Assembly (NCBI GenBank): GCA_949285135.1
Contig: CASDXO010000013.1
Span: forward strand, 124,001-188,000
From: an uncultured Phascolarctobacterium sp.
GTDB taxonomy: Bacteria; Bacillota; Negativicutes; Acidaminococcales; Acidaminococcaceae
Length of the DNA stretch: 64,000 nt
Direction of reading: 5' to 3'
Part shown: one piece after another, positions 26,207 through 34,968 of the stretch
Layout of the letters: every line of letters begins with the position of its first letter
Position numbering within the stretch: the stretch's first letter is position 1
Program-made: the position numbers and the translations under genes
The notes under the pieces: generated by a model
What the model was told of the DNA's origin: nothing
Seen by the model: only the letters and a program-made list of their open reading frames with translations
Database searches by the model: none

Positions 26207-27025
26207 GTGCATATAGTAAAAGTAAAAGATTACCTGATTGGTGAAGGTCAGCCGTTATTACTGATGGCAGGACCCTGTGTTTTGGAAGGTTATGAGCGCA
26301 GTCTGAAGATAGGGCAGCAGGCAAAGGCTGTCTGTGATGAATTAGGCGTGCCTTATGTATTTAAGGCTTCTTTTGATAAAGCAAACAGGTCTTCATACAG
26401 TTCTTTCAGGGGACCCGGTATAGAGGAAGGCCTGAAGATACTGGCGCAGATAAAAAAAGATCTTGACGTTCCTGTGGTTACTGATATCCATGAACCCTGG
26501 CAGGCTGAAAAGGCTGCAGAAGTTGTTGATATTTTGCAGATACCGGCTTTTCTGTGTCGGCAGACTGATCTTGTTTATGCAGCGGCGAAGACTGGTAAAA
26601 CTGTCAATGTAAAAAAAGGACAGTTTCTGGCTCCCTGGGATATGAAGAATGTGATCAAAAAAGTGGAAGAAGCAGGTAATAATAATCTGCTTTTAACTGA
26701 GCGTGGTGCAAGCTTTGGTTATAACACACTGGTAACCGATATGCGCGGTCTCGCTGTTATGAGAGAATTAGGGTATCCGGTGGTCATGGATGCAACACAT
26801 AGCGTGCAGATTCCAGGCGGACAGGGAACAAGCAGCGGCGGTCAGAGTCAGTATGTACCCCATATGGCAAGAGCTGCAGCCGCTGTAGGAATTGATGCCT
26901 TATTCCTCGAAGTACATGATAATCCGGCAGAAGCACTGTCTGACGGACCGAATATGGTGCGTTTGGATGACTTGAAAAAGCTGCTGCAGGATGTACTGGC
27001 AATCGATAAAATTGTGAGAGGTTGA
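26207..27025 (+). CDS. kdsA: KdsA, 3-deoxy-8-phosphooctulonate synthase
   Basis: KdsA condenses arabinose 5-phosphate with phosphoenolpyruvate to Kdo 8-phosphate. The 272-residue protein has [71 protein letters not shown] and the late [11 protein letters not shown] stretch. The GTG start at 26207 has an excellent AAGGAGG 8 nt upstream. It lies in the kds block and precedes the arabinose-5-phosphate isomerase gene. Confidence 0.97.
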   Translation: MHIVKVKDYLIGEGQPLLLMAGPCVLEGYERSLKIGQQAKAVCDELGVPYVFKASFDKANRSSYSSFRGPGIEEGLKILAQIKKDLDVPVVTDIHEPWQAEKAAEVVDILQIPAFLCRQTDLVYAAAKTGKTVNVKKGQFLAPWDMKNVIKKVEEAGNNNLLLTERGASFGYNTLVTDMRGLAVMRELGYPVVMDATHSVQIPGGQGTSSGGQSQYVPHMARAAAAVGIDALFLEVHDNPAEALSDGPNMVRLDDLKKLLQDVLAIDKIVRG

Positions 27026-27045
27026 CAGAAGGGAGAGCTTTCGTA

Positions 27046-28020
27046 ATGCAAGACATGCTTGAGCATGCGCAGGATGTATTGCGCATGGAGGCTGAAGCCA
27101 TTTTGGAGTTAGTACCGAGAATTGATGCTAATTTTGCCGCAGCGATAGAAATGATTCTGCAGTGTCCGGGTCGTACAGTTATTACGGGCATGGGCAAATC
27201 AGGCATTATCGGCCGCAAGATGGCAGCAACATTGGCAAGTACTGGTACACCTTCTTTTTATCTGCACCCGGCCGAGGGCATTCATGGCGATCTGGGCATG
27301 GTTACTGCCGGTGATGTAGTTATAGCACTTTCTAACAGCGGTGAAACTGGTGAGGTACTCAATATTCTGCCTTCATTGCGCAGGATTGGTGCAAAGATTA
27401 TTGCCATGGTTGGTAATGACGCTTCCACACTGGCCAAAAATGCGGATGTTGTTCTAAATGTTGGCGTCAGCAAAGAGGCCTGTCCTTTAGGACTTGCACC
27501 GACAAGCAGCACGACTGCGGCTTTGGCTTATGGTGATGCACTGGCACTTGCTCTGCTGCAAAGGCATCATTTCACAGCCAGCCAGTTCGCCATTTTTCAT
27601 CCGGGTGGTTCTCTGGGCAGGCGCCTTTTGCTTACTGTAGGAGATATTATGCACGGCGGAGAGGAGAATCCTGTTGTTTTAGGGAATACGACTGTACAGG
27701 AAGCGTTGTTTGTAATTACTGATAAAGGTCTTGGGGCCGTATCGGTAATTGATGCTGACGGTATTATGCTGGGCGTGCTGACTGATGGTGATATACGCCG
27801 CGGTCTGAGCAAGGGTGTCGGTTTCCTGCAGCGTCCGGTTACGGAACTTATGACAAGGCAGCCCAAGACCATTACTAAAGATAAGCTGGCGGCACAGGCA
27901 CTGCACATTATGGAGAGCAATCATCCCAAACCTATTACGGTACTGCCTGTTATTGATGCAGATAATAAAGTGATTGGTCTGCTGCACATGACCGATCTTG
28001 TACGGCAGGGTGTGGTATAA
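27046..28020 (+). CDS. kdsD: KdsD/KpsF, arabinose-5-phosphate isomerase
   Basis: This enzyme converts ribulose 5-phosphate to arabinose 5-phosphate, the first step of Kdo synthesis. The 324-residue protein has an N-terminal SIS domain (GMGKSGIIGRKMAATLASTG, LSNSGETGEVLNILP, CPLGLAPTSSTTAALAYGDA) and a C-terminal pair of CBS domains (VSVIDADGIMLGVLTDGDIR; KVIGLLHMTDLVRQG). ATG 27046 has GGGAG at 27031-27035; a TTG-started extension from 27022 is less likely because it runs through that site. kdsC begins one base after its stop. Confidence 0.96.
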   Translation: MQDMLEHAQDVLRMEAEAILELVPRIDANFAAAIEMILQCPGRTVITGMGKSGIIGRKMAATLASTGTPSFYLHPAEGIHGDLGMVTAGDVVIALSNSGETGEVLNILPSLRRIGAKIIAMVGNDASTLAKNADVVLNVGVSKEACPLGLAPTSSTTAALAYGDALALALLQRHHFTASQFAIFHPGGSLGRRLLLTVGDIMHGGEENPVVLGNTTVQEALFVITDKGLGAVSVIDADGIMLGVLTDGDIRRGLSKGVGFLQRPVTELMTRQPKTITKDKLAAQALHIMESNHPKPITVLPVIDADNKVIGLLHMTDLVRQGVV

Positions 28021-28021
28021 A

Positions 28022-28555
28022 ATGCTGCAGTTGGAGAAAATAAAGCTGCTGGCACTGGATGTAGATGGAGTACTCACTGACGGCACTATCAATATCGGCA
28101 GCAGTGGTGAGGTTTTTAAAGGATTTAATGCCAAAGACGGCTTGGGAATAAGCTGTGCACTGAGATATGGTGTAGAAGTGGCAATTATAACAGGACGTTT
28201 TAGTGAGATAATTCATCGACGTGCCACAGAACTTGGCATTAAATATCTTTATGAAGGAGTCAGAGATAAATATGCCGCTCTGGAAAAGCTGCGCAAAGAA
28301 TTAAAGTTGGAGCAGCAGGAAGTAGCCTACATGGGTGATGACCTTAACGATTTGCCTGCGTTTAAAGCTGCGGGATTAGCTTTTGCTCCCGCAGATGCCG
28401 TAGCTGAGGTTGCTGCTGCGGCACATATAGTTACTGCAGCCTGCGGCGGACGAGGAGCTGTAAGGGAGGCAGCCGAACTGCTTTTAAAAGCGCAGGGAAG
28501 CTGGGAAAAGGCTGTTGCCTCCTATCAGGAATGCGGACAGGGAGATAGACAGTAA
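28022..28555 (+). CDS. kdsC: KdsC, Kdo-8-phosphate phosphatase
   Basis: A 177-residue HAD phosphatase lacking a cap domain, as KdsC does; it dephosphorylates Kdo 8-phosphate. Motif I is ALDVDGVLTDG, followed by FNAKDGLGI, motif II IITGRFSEI, and motif III YMGDDLNDLPAFKAAGLAFAP is split by typical KdsC residues. Start at 28022, one base after the kdsD stop, completes the kdsB-A-D-C set. Its stop overlaps the following acyltransferase start by one base. The C-terminal approximately 15 residues extend past the usual KdsC end. Confidence 0.95.
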   Translation: MLQLEKIKLLALDVDGVLTDGTINIGSSGEVFKGFNAKDGLGISCALRYGVEVAIITGRFSEIIHRRATELGIKYLYEGVRDKYAALEKLRKELKLEQQEVAYMGDDLNDLPAFKAAGLAFAPADAVAEVAAAAHIVTAACGGRGAVREAAELLLKAQGSWEKAVASYQECGQGDRQ

Positions 28556-29454
28556 TGTGGTTGTATTATTTATTGAAAACTATAAGTACAGTAGTTTCCT
28601 GGCTGCCTTATAAACTGGTAGTCAAAATAGGTAAGGGCATGGGGCATCTGTATTACAGGATTGCCAAAAAGCAGAGAATCCGTGCTGAAGAAACGATTAA
28701 AGAGCGCCTTGGCTACAGTGAAGCTCAGGCACATGATGTTATAAAATCGCTTTTTATCAAGCTGGGTATCACCTTTATGGAAATTATGTATATGCCGGCT
28801 TTGAATAAGGATAATATCCGCGGACTGGTTACTTTTGACAGGCCGGAAGTATTATGGGATACTTTAAATGAAGGTAAGGGTGTCGTTATGCTTGCCTGTC
28901 ATATGGATAACTGGGAATGGCTTGGTGCGGCGCTTGCCTTAAACGGATTTCCGCTCAGTGCAGTAGAAAAGCCCCAGCCCAACAGAGTGTACAGTGATTT
29001 TATGAATGAATTGCGCGAAGGCGTGGGACAGGAAATATTTTCTCGTGGCACCAGTGAAATACTTGGCTGTGCACGAGCCATGAAGAAAGGCCGCATGCTG
29101 GGTCTTATAGCCGATCAGGATGGCGGGTATGATGGCATCTTTGTTCCGTTTTTGGGTAAAATGGCATCAACACCTACAGGACCGGCCTATTTTGCCCGTA
29201 AATTTAAGGCGCCTATAATCCCTATCTTCATTATCCGTAAACCTGACGGTTATGGGCATATGGCAATAGTTAAAGATCCTATCAGATATGAATTTACCGG
29301 TGATCAGAAAGCCGATGATTATAATGTCACTTTGAAAATGACGCAGGAAGTAGAAAATATTATCAGGCAGTATCCGGATAACTGGCTTTGGTTCCAGCAT
29401 CGCTGGAATACACCGTATACGCCGCGGGAGGAGCAGCAGGCTGATGAAAAATAA
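28555..29454 (+). CDS. Lipid A late acyltransferase (LpxL/LpxM type), copy 2
   Basis: A 299-residue paralogue of the acyltransferase at 15940, with N-terminal hydrophobic anchor, HX4E motif in ACHMDNWEWLGAALALNG, GLIADQDGGYDG and the closing WLWFQHRWNT. Having two such enzymes suggests that two secondary acyl chains can be added to lipid A, one each, or that one acts on a different acceptor. The start overlaps the kdsC stop (TAATG) and the stop overlaps lptC by 11 nt, so it is part of the same tightly packed operon. Confidence 0.9.
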   Translation: MWLYYLLKTISTVVSWLPYKLVVKIGKGMGHLYYRIAKKQRIRAEETIKERLGYSEAQAHDVIKSLFIKLGITFMEIMYMPALNKDNIRGLVTFDRPEVLWDTLNEGKGVVMLACHMDNWEWLGAALALNGFPLSAVEKPQPNRVYSDFMNELREGVGQEIFSRGTSEILGCARAMKKGRMLGLIADQDGGYDGIFVPFLGKMASTPTGPAYFARKFKAPIIPIFIIRKPDGYGHMAIVKDPIRYEFTGDQKADDYNVTLKMTQEVENIIRQYPDNWLWFQHRWNTPYTPREEQQADEK

Positions 29455-30010
29455 AAAAGCGCTTATAGCGATTGGCAGCAGTATCCTGATTGCAGGTGTT
29501 ATTATTGCCTGGTTAATGTTTGGTGGCAGTGCGCCTGTTAATGTAAATATGGGTGACGGCGTCAGCGCTCAGTTTAATGCTTCTCTCAAAAATAGTGTTA
29601 TCAAACGTGAAAAGGACGGTAAAATGCTGTGGGAATTTACCGTAGGAGAAGTTATTAATGATAAAACGAAAAATCAGGCAATTTTAAAAGATGTTAAAGG
29701 GAAAGTCTATCGTAATGATGGCAGTTATCTTGATATAACTGCTGAAAAAGGCAGTGCTGTTCTTGATGGAAATAATTTTGCTCTTGAAGGTAAAGTGCAG
29801 GCAGTACTTTCCAGCGGAGGCAAACTGTTGGCAGATAAGGTATCCTGGCAGCAGGATAAGGAAATTATAACAGCAACTGGTCATGTTAAGTTATATAAGG
29901 ACGAATGGTTTGCCAGTGCCGATAAGGCCACTACTACCAGTGCTTTTAAAAAACTGAAACTGACTGGCAATGCCAAGGTTGAGAAAGGCGGCGATATCCA
30001 TGATAAATAA
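29444..30010 (+). CDS. lptC: LptC, LPS export bridge protein
   Basis: A 188-residue bitopic protein with one N-terminal membrane helix (about residues 6-26) and a periplasmic beta-jellyroll of the LptC/OstA type (WEFTVGEVINDKTKN, LDITAEKGSAVLDGNNFALEG, ITATGHVKLYKDEWFASADKA). LptC receives LPS from LptB2FG and passes it to LptA. Placement directly before lptA and lptB supports this. It overlaps lptA by 11 nt. The upstream gene also overlaps it, with GGGAGGAG providing the ribosome binding site. Confidence 0.9.
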   Translation: MKNKKALIAIGSSILIAGVIIAWLMFGGSAPVNVNMGDGVSAQFNASLKNSVIKREKDGKMLWEFTVGEVINDKTKNQAILKDVKGKVYRNDGSYLDITAEKGSAVLDGNNFALEGKVQAVLSSGGKLLADKVSWQQDKEIITATGHVKLYKDEWFASADKATTTSAFKKLKLTGNAKVEKGGDIHDK

Positions 30011-30749
30011 AAAATTTGTATCTGTTTTAGCGGCGGCTTTGCTGAGCTTTGGCGTTATGTCCACAGCTTTAGCAGCACCCGATAATTTTTCTGTTAAGGC
30101 GGATGAACTGGAATACGATCTGCAGACAGGTCAGGGTACTGCTAAGGGACATGTTGTCCTGCAGCAGGATGGCGGCACAGCAACTGCTGATTACGCCGAA
30201 TTCAACAGTAAATCGAAAACAGGTGTTCTGACTGGTAATGTCATAGCTGACAGAGAAGATTCTCATATTTCCTGCAATAAGTTTATTATGCATAATGAGA
30301 ATTATCTTTCGGCAGTTGGTAATGCCGTAGTGGTAAAAGATGGCAAAAGCTTGCATTCTGATCAGGTAGATTATTATAAAGACAGAGAATATGCTCAGAC
30401 TGTTGGCAGCTGGGCTCGCCTGACCGATACTGATGGCAGTGTTTTAAATGCAGCTCAGATAGATTATGATATCAAGGCTGGCGTTGCTAATGCTACTGGC
30501 GGTGTTACTGTTGACAGTGATGCCAGAGAGCTGACTGCTTCTGCTGACAGAGCTGTTTACCATACGGACAGTAATGGCTATATTGAATTGATTGGTAATG
30601 CCAGGGCAACGCAGAAGGGAAATTCTGTAGCCGGTGATACGCTGAGACTGACTAATACTAATGTAGCCAAAGCAGATGGTAATGTAAAAATCATCTATAT
30701 TCCGGAAAAACAGCCTGCTAAAACAGAAGAAAATGTTCAGCTGGCGTAA
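30000..30749 (+). CDS. lptA: LptA-like periplasmic LPS transport protein (OstA domain)
   Basis: A 249-residue secreted protein with a signal peptide (residues 1-25, ending ALA) and an OstA/LptA beta-jellyroll made of recurring strands ([59 protein letters not shown]). It should form the periplasmic bridge between LptC and LptD. It is longer than E. coli LptA (about 185 residues), fitting an additional set of strands. ATG 30000 is followed by INKK and preceded by AAAGG. lptB follows closely. Confidence 0.9.
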   Translation: MINKKFVSVLAAALLSFGVMSTALAAPDNFSVKADELEYDLQTGQGTAKGHVVLQQDGGTATADYAEFNSKSKTGVLTGNVIADREDSHISCNKFIMHNENYLSAVGNAVVVKDGKSLHSDQVDYYKDREYAQTVGSWARLTDTDGSVLNAAQIDYDIKAGVANATGGVTVDSDARELTASADRAVYHTDSNGYIELIGNARATQKGNSVAGDTLRLTNTNVAKADGNVKIIYIPEKQPAKTEENVQLA

Positions 30750-30775
30750 GCCTGTACAGGATGGAGGATAATCCA

Positions 30776-31495
30776 TTGATTATTAAGACAGACAATTTAG
30801 TCAAAAATTATTCTGGCAGAAATGTTGTTGACGGCGTCAGCATTACTGTGGAACAGGGAAGTATTGTCGGTTTGCTGGGACCAAACGGTGCCGGCAAAAC
30901 AACTACCTTTTATATGATTGTAGGCATTGAAAAGCCTGATGCTGGTAATGTGACACTGGACGGGCAGGATATATCAGATATGCCCATGTATGAACGGGCC
31001 AGAGCCGGCATTGGTTATCTGCCGCAGGAAGCATCTATTTTCAGTAAGATGACAGTGGAAGAGAATATTATGGCGATTCTGGAGACAACATCACTGTCGG
31101 AGGCAGAACGTATTGATAAGATGAATGCCCTGATTGAAGAATTTCATATAGGTCATATCCGTAAAAGCAAAGGTAATGCACTTTCCGGTGGCGAACGTCG
31201 TCGTGTGGAAATTGCCCGTGCGCTGGCAACAGATCCTGCTTTTATTTTGCTGGATGAGCCTTTTGCAGGTATTGACCCTATCGCTGTGGCTGATATCCAG
31301 GGCATGATTGCGCATCTTGCGCAGCGTGGTATCGGTATCTTGATTACGGACCATAATGTCCGTGAAACGCTCAGTATCGTGGATAAGGCGTATATTTTAG
31401 CTAATGGTAAGCTACTGCTGCACGGTGACAGTGAAACTATTGCTAATGATCCCATGGCCCGTAAATATTATCTGGGCGATAATTTTTCAATGTAG
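30776..31495 (+). CDS. lptB: LptB, LPS export ABC ATPase
   Basis: LptB is the ATPase that powers LPS extraction and transport. The 239-residue protein has Walker [21 protein letters not shown]-loop [12 protein letters not shown], signature [16 protein letters not shown], Walker [17 protein letters not shown] and switch His in ITDHNVRE, all very close to the LptB family. I prefer TTG at 30776 because GGAGG stands at 30763-30767, 8 nt upstream; an in-frame ATG at 30761 would add five residues but overlaps that site. It precedes the permease gene by 11 nt. Confidence 0.96.
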   Translation: MIIKTDNLVKNYSGRNVVDGVSITVEQGSIVGLLGPNGAGKTTTFYMIVGIEKPDAGNVTLDGQDISDMPMYERARAGIGYLPQEASIFSKMTVEENIMAILETTSLSEAERIDKMNALIEEFHIGHIRKSKGNALSGGERRRVEIARALATDPAFILLDEPFAGIDPIAVADIQGMIAHLAQRGIGILITDHNVRETLSIVDKAYILANGKLLLHGDSETIANDPMARKYYLGDNFSM

Positions 31496-31506
31496 GAGGA
31501 AGAAAA

Positions 31507-32598
31507 GTGCGTTTACGTTTATTAGACCGTTATGTACTGTCGGAGCTGCTGTATCCGTTTATTTTCGGCGTTGCCGCTTTCTCCAGCATTTTTATTGCCA
31601 GCACCATGCTGTTCAAAATTACCCAGTATATTACTCAGTACGGTGCTTCATTGGAAACGATTGCCAGACTGTTTTTATACAGTTTGCCGGAAATCGTTAA
31701 CTACACTTTTCCTATGTCCATGCTGCTGGCGGCACTGATGGCTTTTGGCAGATTGTCCGGCAGCAGTGAGATTATTGCCATGAAAGCCGGAGGCATCAGC
31801 TATTATCGTATTGTGGCACCTGTACTCGTGGTTGGTTTTGTGGTAAGCATGTTTTCTGTTATCTGGGCTGAAAAGGTTGTACCTGCAGCCAAGGTGCAGT
31901 ATGGCTATATTTTAAATTATGAAATAAAACATAATACTAAACCGACTACGCAGGAACATATTGTTATTAAGACTTTTAGCGGTGATACGCAGCGTATAAC
32001 TTATGCCAATAAATTCGATGAGAAAAAAGGCAAGATGAGCGGTATCACTATCGAAGAGTTCCATAAAGGCAGTATTGCCCGTATTCAGACAGCAAAAGAA
32101 GGTTACTGGGAACAGGGAACATGGAGAATTGTCAATGGCACGGTCTTTTCTTTAAATGATGAAGAAGGCGTGCAGAGTTCCGTACAGTTTAAGGAGCAGA
32201 TTATTCCGCTGGATATTTCTCCCAAGCAGATTTCCTGGGAACAAAAAGATCCTGAGGAAATGACTATTAGAGAGCTGCGGGAATATATCAGCATTCTGGA
32301 AAAACAGCAGCAGCCTACGGCAAGGCAATGGTGTGAGATATTTATGCGTATCTCCATACCGCTGGCAAGCTTCTTCTTTGCTATGATTGGTGCAGCGCTT
32401 GGCACACAGAAGCAAAGAACAAGTTCGTCTATTGGTTTAGGCATCAGTATTATAGTTATCTTTATCTATTATGCAGTAATGACCTTTACAACTGGTCTTG
32501 GCAAGGGAGGAGCAATGCCTCCGCTTTTAGCCTGCATGCTGCCGAATATTTTATGCCTTATTATAGGTATTTATCTGATGAAGAAAAAGAATGCCTGA
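31507..32598 (+). CDS. LptF/LptG-family LPS export permease
   Basis: A 363-residue YjgP/YjgQ family permease with about six membrane helices: a first group at residues 8-110 (LSELLYPFIFGVAAFSSIFI, MSMLLAALMAFGRLSGSSE), a central periplasmic beta-jellyroll (about 125-250), and a last group (MRISIPLASFFFAMIGAALG). It forms the membrane channel of LptB2FG. Proteobacteria use two different subunits, LptF and LptG; only this one is seen here, so it may act as a homodimer or have a partner outside the window. GTG start behind AGGAGGA. Confidence 0.9.
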   Translation: MRLRLLDRYVLSELLYPFIFGVAAFSSIFIASTMLFKITQYITQYGASLETIARLFLYSLPEIVNYTFPMSMLLAALMAFGRLSGSSEIIAMKAGGISYYRIVAPVLVVGFVVSMFSVIWAEKVVPAAKVQYGYILNYEIKHNTKPTTQEHIVIKTFSGDTQRITYANKFDEKKGKMSGITIEEFHKGSIARIQTAKEGYWEQGTWRIVNGTVFSLNDEEGVQSSVQFKEQIIPLDISPKQISWEQKDPEEMTIRELREYISILEKQQQPTARQWCEIFMRISIPLASFFFAMIGAALGTQKQRTSSSIGLGISIIVIFIYYAVMTFTTGLGKGGAMPPLLACMLPNILCLIIGIYLMKKKNA

Positions 32599-32631
32599 CA
32601 GAAATAAAATAATGTCAGAGGGGGTGAATGC

Positions 32632-33786
32632 TTGGTTGGTATAAGGTTAATCGTCATTATGGCAATTGTAGGCGGATTAATTGCTTATATTGCCGATAAG
32701 ATGGGCAGCAAGATTGGCAAGAAAAAAATGTCGGTATTTGGGTTGCGCCCTAAATACACCTCTATTTTGCTGACAGTTTTCAGCGGTGTGATTATTTCTG
32801 TTGTTACAATCTGTGTAATGGCCATTGCTTCTCAAAGTGCCAGAACAGCGCTGTTTGGTATGGATAAAATCCAGAAGGAACTGGAGTCGCTGAATCTGGA
32901 GAAGATAACAGCGGCAGCAGCTTTGGCAAAAGCTGAAGAAGATGTAAACAGCAAAAATCTTACTATCAGTGAGTTAGATGAGAAAATAAGGCAGAGTACG
33001 GCAGAAAATGATGCCATGGAAGCAAAACTGGCTGATGTTAATGCCAAATATGCCTTAGCACAGGATGAGGTTGCTTCGCTCTCAGAAGCTAAAAAACAGC
33101 TGAACGACGAAATCGATGAGTTGGAAAAAACTACCGATGCACTGCGTAAAGGTATTATCAATATTCGAGAGGGCCAGGTATTCTACCGTGCAGGTGAAGT
33201 TGTTTATGCAGGAATTATGCGTGGCGGCCTGAGCCATGAAGAAAATATGGCTCAGATTAACTGGTTGCTGCAAAATGCTAATGAGATGGCCTTACAGCGT
33301 CTTGGCATTCAGGATGAAGATAAAAGTATTCAGGCTATCTGGGTTTCCAAAAAGATTGTAGATAATGCTTTGCAGGCCTTGGATAAGAGCAACGGTAATA
33401 TGCTGTTCCGTATTCGCACTGTGGCCAATATTATTGTTGGTGAACTGGTAATATGCGATATTGAAATGACAGAGAATCAGTTTATCTATTCTGATGGCTC
33501 ATTGATTTATCGTGAAGCAGTTAATCTGGATGTTCCTGGTGCAAACTATAATAATATCATCCTTAATTTCCTGAACAGAGTTAATCATGCTGCCGTTCAG
33601 GCAGGTGTTTTACCGGATCCTTTGACCGGTAAGGTTGGTAATATGGATGCTGCCATGATTATCGAGGTCAATAATGAAATGCGTCGGCTGGGAGGACAGG
33701 TAGTGTTGGAAGCCTATGCTAATGGCGATATTACAACAGCAGGGCCGGTGCTGGTAAGATTGGAAGTGCAGCCAGGCAATGACTGA
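32632..33786 (+). CDS. DUF3084 membrane protein with coiled coil
   Basis: A 384-residue protein of the DUF3084 family, whose function is not known. Two N-terminal membrane helices (about residues 3-20 and 45-65, with SVFGLRPKYTSILLTVFSG between) are followed by a coiled coil (about 75-175, rich in Lys, Glu and Ala) and a C-terminal alpha/beta domain (for example INIREGQVFYRAGEVVYAGI). It starts with TTG at 32632 behind GAGGGGGTG. It follows the LptF/G gene by 33 nt and overlaps the next gene by 8 nt, tying both to the LPS operon. Confidence 0.85.
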   Translation: MVGIRLIVIMAIVGGLIAYIADKMGSKIGKKKMSVFGLRPKYTSILLTVFSGVIISVVTICVMAIASQSARTALFGMDKIQKELESLNLEKITAAAALAKAEEDVNSKNLTISELDEKIRQSTAENDAMEAKLADVNAKYALAQDEVASLSEAKKQLNDEIDELEKTTDALRKGIINIREGQVFYRAGEVVYAGIMRGGLSHEENMAQINWLLQNANEMALQRLGIQDEDKSIQAIWVSKKIVDNALQALDKSNGNMLFRIRTVANIIVGELVICDIEMTENQFIYSDGSLIYREAVNLDVPGANYNNIILNFLNRVNHAAVQAGVLPDPLTGKVGNMDAAMIIEVNNEMRRLGGQVVLEAYANGDITTAGPVLVRLEVQPGND

Positions 33787-34177
33787 ATATTATCTTGGTG
33801 TTGATCCGGGCCGCAGTAAAACTGGTTTGGCGATAGCAGACAGAAACGGCAGGATACATTATCTGAAAGTAGCGCAGACAGCTGAACTGAAACGGGAGCT
33901 GGCTGAATGTATACAGCGGTTTCTGCCTGCAGCAGCAATTATCGGTAACGGTACTAACAGCAGCAAAGTAGCAGATATTGTGCAGCAGGTTGTGCCGGAG
34001 CTGCCCCTGAGTATGATTGAGGAAGCACACAGTACAGAGGAAGCAAGAAAGCTGTACTGGGAAGAAAATCCTCCCCGCGGCTGGCGTAAGCTGGTGCCGT
34101 TGGGATTGCTTGTTCCTGCCGAACCGCTTGATGCTTATGCGGCAGCAGTTTTATTGAAAAGGTTTTTGCACAGATAA
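33779..34177 (+). CDS. RuvC-like/YqgF-type RNase H-fold protein
   Basis: A 132-residue protein with a start YLGVDPGRSKTGLAIADRNG, the metal-binding Asp motif of the RNase H-fold resolvases, an acidic middle motif MIEEAHSTEEARKLY, and a closing Asp in PAEPLDAYAAAVLL. These three positions match YqgF and RuvC-type nucleases, which process pre-16S rRNA or Holliday junctions. A specific role is not clear, and its place directly after a membrane protein of the LPS operon is unusual. It overlaps the DUF3084 gene and ends at a terminator. Confidence 0.75.
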   Translation: MTEYYLGVDPGRSKTGLAIADRNGRIHYLKVAQTAELKRELAECIQRFLPAAAIIGNGTNSSKVADIVQQVVPELPLSMIEEAHSTEEARKLYWEENPPRGWRKLVPLGLLVPAEPLDAYAAAVLLKRFLHR

Positions 34178-34204
34178 AAGGAAGCGCGTGCCGCTTCCTT
34201 TTCT
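34176..34204 (+). terminator. Terminator after the lpt/DUF3084 operon
   Basis: AAAAGGAAGCG (34176-34186) pairs perfectly with CGCTTCCTTTT (34192-34202). It begins within the stop codon of the preceding gene. Confidence 0.85.
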
Positions 34205-34273
34205 TAATGTTATCCTGATGGTATATAGCTGGCAGGGTTATTACAGCATTTGGAGAGATTTTCCGGAGGACGC

Positions 34274-34918
34274 ATGACAAAATTAACAGATTTACATACT
34301 AAAGAATTTTTAAATTTATTAGCTTCGGATGCACCTGCGCCTGGAGGCGGCGGCGCAGCCGCTATTGCAGCAGCACTGGCAGCAGCTTTGACATCCATGC
34401 TTGCCAATTTGACTGCAGGCAAGAAAAAGTTTGCTGACAACGAAGCGGAAGTAAGAGAGATTTTAAAGCAGGCTGAAGAAAGCAGGGCAAAAGTACTGCA
34501 GCTGGCAGAAGCAGATGCAGAAGTTTTTTCTGCATTTATGAACTGCTACCGTATGCCTAAAAACAGTGAAGAAGAAAAAGTGCTGCGTAAAGAAGCTATC
34601 TGTCAGGCAGCACGTAAAGCAGCCGAAATTCCTTTGGCGACAGCACAGGAGAGTCTGCAGATTATACGTCTTACTGCGCGGCTGACGAAAATAGGCAATC
34701 CAAATGTTGTTACTGACGGAGCAGTAAGTGCGCTGCTGGCAAGAGCTGCTCTGCGCAGCTCAGTGTATAATATCCTTGTAAACTTAAAACTTACCGGTGA
34801 TGAAGAATATAATGATACACTGACACAGAAAGTTGCCTTATTGGAGGAAGAAGCCTTACAATTAGAGCGGGAAACACTGCTCTGGACGGACAGGATTATT
34901 GGTGTCAGCAATAAATAA
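34274..34918 (+). CDS. Cyclodeaminase/cyclohydrolase family protein (FchA type)
   Basis: A 214-residue, mostly helical protein of the formiminotransferase-cyclodeaminase family, which includes formimino-THF cyclodeaminase and methenyl-THF cyclohydrolase FchA. Visible are the ASDAPAPGGGGAAAIAAALA glycine-rich start, AGKKKFADNEAEV, and KIGNPNVVTDGAVSALLARA. It probably serves one-carbon folate metabolism; no formiminotransferase partner is adjacent, so the FchA-like role is more likely, though not certain. ATG 34274 follows GGAGGA. A bidirectional terminator follows. Confidence 0.85.
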   Translation: MTKLTDLHTKEFLNLLASDAPAPGGGGAAAIAAALAAALTSMLANLTAGKKKFADNEAEVREILKQAEESRAKVLQLAEADAEVFSAFMNCYRMPKNSEEEKVLRKEAICQAARKAAEIPLATAQESLQIIRLTARLTKIGNPNVVTDGAVSALLARAALRSSVYNILVNLKLTGDEEYNDTLTQKVALLEEEALQLERETLLWTDRIIGVSNK

Positions 34919-34924
34919 AAAGTA

Positions 34925-34955
34925 AGCCCCCGGATTGATTCATCCGGGGGCTTTA
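34925..34955. terminator. Bidirectional terminator between convergent genes
   Basis: AGCCCCCGGAT (34925-34935) pairs perfectly with ATCCGGGGGCT (34942-34952). It serves the folate-enzyme gene on the plus strand and the OB-fold gene ending at 34969 on the minus strand. Confidence 0.85.
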
Positions 34956-34968
34956 TGTATATAGTTTA

